A DNA stretch of 26,751 nucleotides, taken from Verrucomicrobiota bacterium (GTDB taxonomy: Bacteria > Verrucomicrobiota > Verrucomicrobiia > Limisphaerales > JADLHS01). Position numbers and translations under genes: made by a program. A model generated the notes under the pieces. That model ran no database searches. It saw only the letters and a list, made by a program, of their open reading frames with translations, and had not been told where the DNA came from. The stretch covers positions 1 through 26,751 of the forward strand of contig JANYBF010000560.1 of assembly GCA_025360895.1 (NCBI GenBank). The letters run 5' to 3'. Positions 21,283 through 26,751 of this stretch are shown here, piece by piece (positions within the stretch are counted from its first letter, which is position 1; each line of letters begins with the position of its first letter).

Positions 21283-23007
21283 TCAACCCGGATTGGCCAC
21301 CAACCAATAGCGGATGGCTTGCGCCTGAGGATTGCGCGGATCCAGTTGTAATACGCGGCCGTAATGCCGGCGCGCGCGGGGAATATCGCGGAGTTGCTCC
21401 GCATAAAGATTGCCCAAAGTTAGATGTCCGCGTGCCTCATCCGGGTGCAGCACGAGCAGTTTCTCCAACTCATCGGCGGCGTCCTTCGGGTAATTTGACG
21501 CCTTCAGCGTCAGCGCAAAATTGTACCGGGCATCCGCTGAATCGGGCCGGAGGGCCAGCGCGGTTTCCCACGCCAACAAAGCGAGCCGAAAACTGCGCGC
21601 CTCAAAAGCGGCCAATCCCAAACGGTAATAAGCCTCAAAATAGCTTCCGTCGAGTTGCCCCGCCCGCCGGTACGCTTGGATCGCTTCCGACAGCCGACCG
21701 ATATTCTGGGCTTGTTGCCCGGCAATCAATGCCCGTTCCGCCGAGAGGCGATCCCGCGCTTCCGGCACGACGGGTGACTGATAAGCGTATCGCCCATCCG
21801 CCGCTGCGGGGGTTATCGGCGCGGGCGCGGGGGACGCCGCAATCGGATCCAGTCCCGGCCCAACTGATTCCGCCGCCGCCGGCTTCGCTTCCTGTTTGAA
21901 AGGGTTCAACCGTGAAAAGATACCGCGTCGCTCCGCCTTCGGAGCCAGAACAGTAACGGGGCTATTTGAAACGGCGACGGGCACCAGCCCGGCATTGGTC
22001 CTGGAATTATTGGCAACCGGTTTCGTCACCGACTCCGATGTCACCTTGACAGCTTCGACCAGCACCGGCGAAGGCGAAGATGTCACCACAAGGGTGACCG
22101 CCGGTTTGGCGATTGACTGATTCGTCACCAGCTTCGGTAATGTGACAGTACGACTGGCGAGCGCAGTTGTTGGTTTCGTTCCGTTCGTCACCGCTATCAC
22201 GCGAGCGATGGTATTTGTTGCAGGATAGGGCTGCGGGCCGGGAGCAGGAGTCAAAGATTGCACCAGCGCATTCACCGCATCCCAGTCGGCGGCGCGCGGC
22301 TGCAACCCGAGATATTCGCGAAAGCGGCGCAACGCCTCGGGGCGATTGTTCAAATCCTGCTGCAACACGGTCGCAAGATTCAGCAGGGCTGGACGATAAT
22401 CCGGCTGCTGCTGGAGCGCCGCACCAAATGATTGCGCCGCTTCGGCCGGCCGGCCGCGTTGCATTTGCGCCAAGCCCAGCCCATTCAACGCCTCCGGACT
22501 TTTTGCATTCAGGCCGATTGCCTCGCGAAAACTTTTCTCCGCCGCCGTCGAATTGGTGGCGCGCAGTTGCGCCAGCCCCAATTTCAGCCAGCCGTCCGGC
22601 ACGTTGCCCCGGCGCAAAGTGTAGGCCGTAAATTCCGATTTGGCCGCGTCGAGTTTGTCCTGTTCCAGCCAGAGACAGCCCAGATTGAACCGCGCCTCCA
22701 GCAATTCGTGATTAAGCTTGAGCGCGTGCGCGTAAGCCGCTGCAGCGTTGCTCCCCTGCCCCGCCCGGTGATACGCCAGACCGAGATAATTCCAGGCGCT
22801 CGCATTCGTCGGCATGAGCGACGTGGCGGTTTTAAGTTGCTGGGCGGCCGCAACATAATTGCCGGCGTCGAGTAACTTCCGGCCCTTGAGCAAAGCCTGC
22901 GGCCCCGGCGGTGAACACGCCGTCAGCAGGATCGCCATGGCCAGGATGAAACCCAGGCCTCCTTCGACTCGTTTTTTTGTGACGCGCATCGGGGCTCGTG
23001 GTAACAT
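21283..23007 (-). CDS. TPR-repeat lipoprotein
   Basis: 574 residues from ATG 23007, or 568 from ATG 22989; the first is preferred because AGGGTG lies just upstream at a ribosome-site distance. The signal peptide GFILAMAILLTAC with lipobox LLTAC suggests export and lipid anchoring. Residues about 35-245 carry about six tetratricopeptide repeats (AWNYLGLAYHRAGQG, ARFNLGCLWLEQ, ALNGLGLAQMQRGR), residues about 250-430 a long Thr/Ser/Pro/Ala/Val-rich linker with low complexity, and 430-565 a second TPR block (AYYRLGLAAFEARS, GHLTLGNLYAEQ). It is a likely scaffold for periplasmic or outer-membrane protein complexes. Its gene starts 12 bp from the divergent DUF362 gene and leads toward cvpA and dnaG. 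Confidence 0.85.
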   Translation of the reverse strand: MLPRAPMRVTKKRVEGGLGFILAMAILLTACSPPGPQALLKGRKLLDAGNYVAAAQQLKTATSLMPTNASAWNYLGLAYHRAGQGSNAAAAYAHALKLNHELLEARFNLGCLWLEQDKLDAAKSEFTAYTLRRGNVPDGWLKLGLAQLRATNSTAAEKSFREAIGLNAKSPEALNGLGLAQMQRGRPAEAAQSFGAALQQQPDYRPALLNLATVLQQDLNNRPEALRRFREYLGLQPRAADWDAVNALVQSLTPAPGPQPYPATNTIARVIAVTNGTKPTTALASRTVTLPKLVTNQSIAKPAVTLVVTSSPSPVLVEAVKVTSESVTKPVANNSRTNAGLVPVAVSNSPVTVLAPKAERRGIFSRLNPFKQEAKPAAAESVGPGLDPIAASPAPAPITPAAADGRYAYQSPVVPEARDRLSAERALIAGQQAQNIGRLSEAIQAYRRAGQLDGSYFEAYYRLGLAAFEARSFRLALLAWETALALRPDSADARYNFALTLKASNYPKDAADELEKLLVLHPDEARGHLTLGNLYAEQLRDIPRARRHYGRVLQLDPRNPQAQAIRYWLVANPG

Positions 23008-23019
23008 TCACACCCTGAC

Positions 23020-24102
23020 GTGTCAAGAAACGCACCATACACAAAACGAAATCCATACCGCGCGGGCCGCCTGCTGGCGCGGGCGCTCGTGTGGGCCGGT
23101 TTTTTCTGGCTGGCGGCCACCGGGTTGCGCGCGGAGCCCTTGACCGCGACCCTTAATCCACCTGGGTCCCGCGTCGTCATCGTGGAGGATCGCGCGGCCA
23201 CAGACGCATTTCAGCCGCAGCTTGCGGTGGTGGAAGCCATGGTTCACCGCGGCCTCACCAACCTCACGGGCCAGACTACAACGCGCGCCGCATGGTTGAG
23301 CCTCCTCGCCCTCAAAGATATTGTCGGGCTAAAAGTCTATTCGCGCCCCGGACCAAACAGCGGCACCCGGCCCGCCGTCGTCGCGGCCGTGGCGCAAAGT
23401 CTGATCGCCGCCGGAATGCGGCCGGAGCAGATCATCATTTGGGACCAAGAAGAGGCGGATTTACGCGAAGCCGGTTTCATTACGCTCGCCGCCCAACTTG
23501 GCGTGCGCGTGGCGGCCAGCACCAAGTCCGGTTACAACGCGACCAACTATTATGACACGCCGCTGATTGGCAATCTGGTGTTCGGCGACCTCGAATTTGA
23601 AAAGAAAGGCGAAGGCAGCGGACGAAAATCTTTTGTCGCCAAACTCGTCACCAGCGAGATGACCAAAATCATCAACCTCACTCCGTTGCTCAATCATAAC
23701 GAGGCGGGCGTCTGCGGTAATCTTTACAGCCTGGCCCTCGGCAGCGTGGATAACAGCCTGCGCTTCGAGAATGATGCCGGCCGCCTCGCGCAAGCGGTGC
23801 CGGAGATTTACGCCCTGCCCGTCCTGGGCGATCGCGTGGTTCTGAACATCACCGATGCGCTAATCTGCCAGTATGAGGGTGGCCAGCGCGGGTTGTTACA
23901 CTACTCGACGGTGCTGAACCAACTCCGCTTCAGCCGTGACCCCGTTGCATTGGATGTGCTCTCAATCAAGGAATTAACGCACCAACGCGGCAGCACCCAC
24001 GGACCGCACCTGCGACCGAATTTGGAACTCTACCGGAACGCGACCCTGCTCGAACTCGGCGTCAGCGATTTGTCGCGCGTGCAGGTTGAAACGCTCCGGT
24101 AG
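23020..24102 (+). CDS. Secreted DUF362 domain protein
   Basis: 360 residues from GTG 23020, the only start that keeps the whole signal peptide (ARALVWAGFFWLAATGLRA, then EPLTA). The mature part resembles DUF362 (PF04015): V-V-I-V-E-D-R near the start, LKVYSRPGPNSGTRP, an IIWDQEEADLREAGF stretch, INLTPLLNHNEAGVCGNLYSLALGSVD and VVLNITDALICQYEGG. In other DUF362 proteins, ferredoxin-like domains may follow, but no Cys cluster is seen here. The function is unknown; the domain is sometimes found near anaerobic metabolism genes. It is divergent from the TPR lipoprotein (gap 12 bp), so the two promoters must overlap the coding regions. Confidence 0.82.
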   Translation: MSRNAPYTKRNPYRAGRLLARALVWAGFFWLAATGLRAEPLTATLNPPGSRVVIVEDRAATDAFQPQLAVVEAMVHRGLTNLTGQTTTRAAWLSLLALKDIVGLKVYSRPGPNSGTRPAVVAAVAQSLIAAGMRPEQIIIWDQEEADLREAGFITLAAQLGVRVAASTKSGYNATNYYDTPLIGNLVFGDLEFEKKGEGSGRKSFVAKLVTSEMTKIINLTPLLNHNEAGVCGNLYSLALGSVDNSLRFENDAGRLAQAVPEIYALPVLGDRVVLNITDALICQYEGGQRGLLHYSTVLNQLRFSRDPVALDVLSIKELTHQRGSTHGPHLRPNLELYRNATLLELGVSDLSRVQVETLR

Positions 24103-24120
24103 CTGGCGGTTTTGCCTCGC

Positions 24121-24135
24121 GGCCCGCATCGGGCC
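24121..24135. terminator. Short GC hairpin after the DUF362 gene
   Basis: GGCCCG-CAT-CGGGCC, a perfect 6-bp stem 18 bp after the stop codon at 24102. No U-tract follows, so it is a weak terminator candidate. The rest of the 122-bp gap before 24225 is AT-richer around 24160-24175 (AAATAAAATTATC), where the promoter of the next gene may lie. Confidence 0.35.
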
Positions 24136-24224
24136 TCAGCACCTGCCCCCGGGCGGACTGATCAAATAAAATTATCGCCCCCGGTTTTGCGCTGTGCTAC
24201 CAATGGAACACACTCAAATTGGCT

Positions 24225-25652
24225 ATGAAAACTTCCCAATCCTACCGCAACCTGCCGCCGCTTGCCGGACTTTGCACCCTGAACGCGGCGATGAATCCGG
24301 GCCTGTCCGTCGAGGAATGTGTCCGCCGACTCAAACGCTATCACTATGCGTTCAAGCGCCTGCATCAGATTTTCACCGCACGTATTACTGCAGAGCCGAT
24401 TTATGAATTAAAAATGGGTTTCAGTCTCCACGCTCATTATTGCGCCGAGCACGCCACCGCCCTGCGCCAGCGGGTCGGCGAAATGCGCGAGCCACCCCTT
24501 GGTCTGGATCAAGTGCCGGATGCGAATCTGGAAATTTATTTCGACGAAATTCTTTGTGCCCCAACAACCGAGGAATTGTTGTTTGGCCTTTACGAAATAG
24601 CTTTACCGGCGCTTCAAACCGCGTTGAAGAAGCATCTGGTGGACACGAATCCCCTGGTGGACGCACCGTCCGTTCGCATCATTCGCTTGGCGTTGCTTGA
24701 ACTGGAGGACATGCTCGCATTTGGAAAACAAAGCATCAATTCGTTGGCCCCCGCCGGCTTCTGGAAGCAAATTGTTTCGTGGAACTTAACTTTGGTGGAG
24801 GCGTTGATCGCGGCGGGCGAACTTGATGGCACGGTCAAACCGGAATCGGCCACGCCGGTAAAACGCCAATACTCCGCGAGACCCTACCAATACGACGGCA
24901 CACCCAAGCGCGACGAACGTTTCCCCGATCCGTACAACATGGGGGTCAATGCCGAAGCCTTTCTTTATGATGAAAAATTTCCACCCGCGCCGAAAACGTT
25001 GATGCTGTTCTACAAACGGCTGCGGGAAATTGACGTGCCGGAAATGATGGCCAGCATCATCACCGAGACGCCCGGGAAACCGTGGAGTTATTACCGTGAT
25101 CTGACCCGGCAGCTTTGGGACGAGGCCCGCCACGCGATGATGGGCGAAGTTGGCTTTGCGAATCTTGGCATTGATTGGCCGGCGAAAGTCATGATCAACC
25201 ACACCTGGTCGCTCGCGCTCAACACGCAGCTCAAGCCCTTGGAACGGCACGCGGTGCTTTACTTTATCGAGCAAGGGTTGATGCCGAAGAAGGGCAAACG
25301 ATTCGAGTGGGAAGTGGCGCTGGCCGCGCAAGCTCCGCTGGCCGCGCTGTTTCAGGATTACGATTGGGCGGACGAAGTGTTGCACGCCCGCATCGGACGC
25401 GATTGGTATCTGAAAGAATTCAACAATGCGCCGGAAGCTGTGAAGTATGGCGACGAATGTTGGTCGCGGGTGTTGATGAACTGGGAAAACTGGCGCACCC
25501 AGGGTCTGACGCAACATCGCAATTGGTGGCCCGACCTCTATCGTGACGCCTGCAAACATTGGGGCGTCGAACCCGAGCCGGCCGTGTTGGCTTACCAGAC
25601 CACATACGAGACGGTGCGCGCGGACCTGAAAGAACTTACCGGATCAGCTTAA
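24225..25652 (+). CDS. Predicted ferritin-like di-iron protein of unknown function
   Basis: 475 residues from ATG 24225 (a TTG six bases upstream would add two). I do not recognise the full-length family. The C-terminal half shows the spacing of a four-helix di-iron site: Glu273 (VPEMMASI), Glu300-x-x-His303 (WDEARHAMMGE), Glu349 (LYFIEQG) and Glu384-x-x-His387 (ADEVLHARIG). The N-terminal half is also helical and rich in His and Glu (MGFSLHAHYCAEHATAL, residues 64-80; LALLELEDML, 155-164). There is no signal peptide or membrane helix, so it is probably cytoplasmic. An oxidase, oxygenase or iron-handling role is possible but unproven. It is free-standing: DUF362 upstream, and a convergent glycerate kinase gene 39 bp downstream across a hairpin. 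Confidence 0.72.
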   Translation: MKTSQSYRNLPPLAGLCTLNAAMNPGLSVEECVRRLKRYHYAFKRLHQIFTARITAEPIYELKMGFSLHAHYCAEHATALRQRVGEMREPPLGLDQVPDANLEIYFDEILCAPTTEELLFGLYEIALPALQTALKKHLVDTNPLVDAPSVRIIRLALLELEDMLAFGKQSINSLAPAGFWKQIVSWNLTLVEALIAAGELDGTVKPESATPVKRQYSARPYQYDGTPKRDERFPDPYNMGVNAEAFLYDEKFPPAPKTLMLFYKRLREIDVPEMMASIITETPGKPWSYYRDLTRQLWDEARHAMMGEVGFANLGIDWPAKVMINHTWSLALNTQLKPLERHAVLYFIEQGLMPKKGKRFEWEVALAAQAPLAALFQDYDWADEVLHARIGRDWYLKEFNNAPEAVKYGDECWSRVLMNWENWRTQGLTQHRNWWPDLYRDACKHWGVEPEPAVLAYQTTYETVRADLKELTGSA

Positions 25653-25660
25653 GCCACGCC

Positions 25661-25684
25661 CGCCGGCTCACGTCCCAGCCGGCG
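25661..25684. terminator. Candidate bidirectional terminator between convergent genes
   Basis: Perfect 8-bp stem CGCCGGCT (25661-25668) / AGCCGGCG (25677-25684) with an 8-base loop, in the 39-bp gap between two convergent stop codons. No U-tract follows on either side, but the location supports a terminator role. Confidence 0.5.
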
Positions 25685-25691
25685 CATCACC

Positions 25692-26751
25692 TCAACGGCC
25701 GGGATTGAAGTTTTGGGCGGCCAGTTCCGCCAGACGTTCGAGCCATGCCGCCGGCTTTGCTTTTGCCTGTCGCACCGTCGTCAAGTCGGTCAAGGCCCGG
25801 ACTTCGTGGAACAATTTGTTGTGGCGAATGTCCGGGGCCAGGTAGCCCGCCAAGCCAAGACACGGAATTTTACGCACCCGACAGCTCCGGGCAATTTCAC
25901 CCGTGCCCTTGCCCATTAACGTTGACTGATCAATCGCTCCCTCTCCCGTGATGACCAGGTCGGCCGCCCGCAAACGACGATCTAACTTCGCGTGGCGGGC
26001 AAAGAGTTTGAATCCCGGTTCGGAATTTGCGCCCAGAAAAGCCAGCAATCCAAAGCCCAGCCCACCCGCCGCTCCGGCCCCCGGCTCTTTGGCAAAGTCA
26101 TGCCCAAAATGTCGGCGAACCACAGTCGCCAACTGCCGCAGACATTTCTCCGCTTGTGGGAAGTTTTCGGGATGCAGACCTTTTTGCGGCCCGTAAACGC
26201 GCGTCGCGCCGCGCGCACCGAGCAATGGATTCCGCACATCCACTGCCACCGTAATCCGGCCAAACCCGGGCCGCTGGGGCGGACGAATCGCCGCGAGTCG
26301 GTGAAGCTCCGTCCATTGCAAAATCGGCTTTTGGTCCGCAGCCAGGAATTCCCAGCCCACGGCCCGCGCCAGTCCGAACCCGCCATCGTTTGTGGCGCTA
26401 CCGCCGAGGCCGACAAGAATGCGCTGCGCACCCTTCGCCCACACCGCCTGCAGTAGTCGGCCGAGTCCAAATGTGTCGAGGTCGAACGGATGAAATTTGC
26501 CGGACGGCAGCATGGCCAGTCCGTTGACCTGGGCGGATTCGACGATGGCGGTTTTAGTTTTTGCGTCCCACCACCAAGTTGCAACACAGGGAAGATGCGT
26601 CGCATTTAGAGTCTTGATTCGCTGTGGTCGCGCTTTGAACAAATGGCTCATCACCGCGCCGAAGCCATCGCCGCCATCCGTCATGGGCATTACTGCGAGC
26701 GAATCCTGGGGCCGTTCGCGGCCCCAGCCGCGAGCAATGGCTTGGGCCGCC
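25692..26751 (-). CDS. Glycerate kinase, GlxK/GarK family (5' partial)
   Basis: The frame is open to the right edge, and the residues before the internal ATG at 26690 (AAQAIARGWGRERPQDSLAV, then MPMTDGGDG) fit the normal N-terminal part of the family, so the start lies outside the window. About 350 residues are visible. Motifs: MPMTDGGDGF, GLGGSATNDGGFG, TVAVDVRNPLLG, GAAGGLGFGLLAFLGA and LVITGEGAIDQST. The reaction is ATP-dependent phosphorylation of D-glycerate (usually to 2-phosphoglycerate in this family), in the cytoplasm. A strong 9-bp hairpin with a TTCG loop (26706-26727) lies inside the coding sequence. The neighbours give no pathway context. Confidence 0.92.
   Translation of the reverse strand, partial: AAQAIARGWGRERPQDSLAVMPMTDGGDGFGAVMSHLFKARPQRIKTLNATHLPCVATWWWDAKTKTAIVESAQVNGLAMLPSGKFHPFDLDTFGLGRLLQAVWAKGAQRILVGLGGSATNDGGFGLARAVGWEFLAADQKPILQWTELHRLAAIRPPQRPGFGRITVAVDVRNPLLGARGATRVYGPQKGLHPENFPQAEKCLRQLATVVRRHFGHDFAKEPGAGAAGGLGFGLLAFLGANSEPGFKLFARHAKLDRRLRAADLVITGEGAIDQSTLMGKGTGEIARSCRVRKIPCLGLAGYLAPDIRHNKLFHEVRALTDLTTVRQAKAKPAAWLERLAELAAQNFNPGR

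Noticed and set aside
21896..22120. Plus-strand frames with Thr/Val-rich peptides opposite the TPR gene linker
   Set aside because: They are antisense to the low-complexity linker of the TPR lipoprotein, whose flanking TPR blocks are clearly coding on the minus strand.
23004..23026. Perfect TTGACA (minus strand, 23026-23021) as -35 box of the TPR lipoprotein gene
   Set aside because: No acceptable -10 hexamer lies 16-18 bp downstream, and it overlaps the start of the divergent gene, so the match may be chance.

Overview
The window looks like chromosomal DNA from a member of the Verrucomicrobiota, probably of the Pedosphaera/Limisphaera type. This is an inference from four things: a sigma factor carrying the 'VQAAPVG' membrane/coiled-coil extension at the left edge, a Planctomycete/Verrucomicrobium-style single-heme cytochrome, many secreted and lipoprotein genes, and abundant short palindromic dispersed repeats, some of which have entered reading frames. 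No tRNA, rRNA, CRISPR array, insertion-sequence transposase or phage gene was seen.

Layout. Positions 1-1046 hold the 3' part of an extended ECF sigma factor. aspS (1324-3138, minus) follows; its last codons are duplicated beyond a repeat-rich insert. Positions 3139-3755 are repeat-rich and gene-poor. They are followed by a small tail-anchored protein that looks frameshifted and by a DUF885 lipoprotein metallopeptidase (4270-6048). A 735-bp stretch without a convincing gene precedes the most interesting part of the window, a seven-gene plus-strand operon (6784-13443). It encodes a FabL-type enoyl-ACP reductase, a FabG ketoreductase, an acyl carrier protein with a long C-terminal extension, a double-hotdog dehydratase with an unusual split catalytic pair, two ketosynthases, and a fusion of an AcpS phosphopantetheinyl transferase with an LpxL/HtrB-type acyltransferase. 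Four of the six junctions are ATGA start/stop overlaps.

Together these genes could activate their own ACP, build an acyl chain (condensation, reduction, dehydration, enoyl reduction) and hand it to a glycolipid or lysophospholipid acceptor. The operon has no FabD, FabH, thioesterase or acyl-ACP ligase, so it probably draws malonyl-ACP and primers from the housekeeping fatty acid pathway. The product is unknown. The enoyl reductase argues against an unreduced aryl polyene.

Convergent to that operon is a minus-strand run of housekeeping genes: cbiX (18114-17263), hisS (17180-15870), folC (15749-14418) and a HAD phosphatase (14278-13502). Next come a secreted monoheme cytochrome c with a recognisable promoter (18241-18690), a second minus-strand run of a TPR lipoprotein, cvpA and dnaG (23007-18745), and then on the plus strand a secreted DUF362 protein (23020-24102) and a candidate di-iron ferritin-like protein (24225-25652). 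A glycerate kinase on the minus strand is cut by the right edge.

A recurring theme is dispersed repeats inside or at the ends of essential genes: aspS (C-terminus), folC (in-frame insert), hisS (C-terminus) and cbiX (heptanucleotide tandem repeat).
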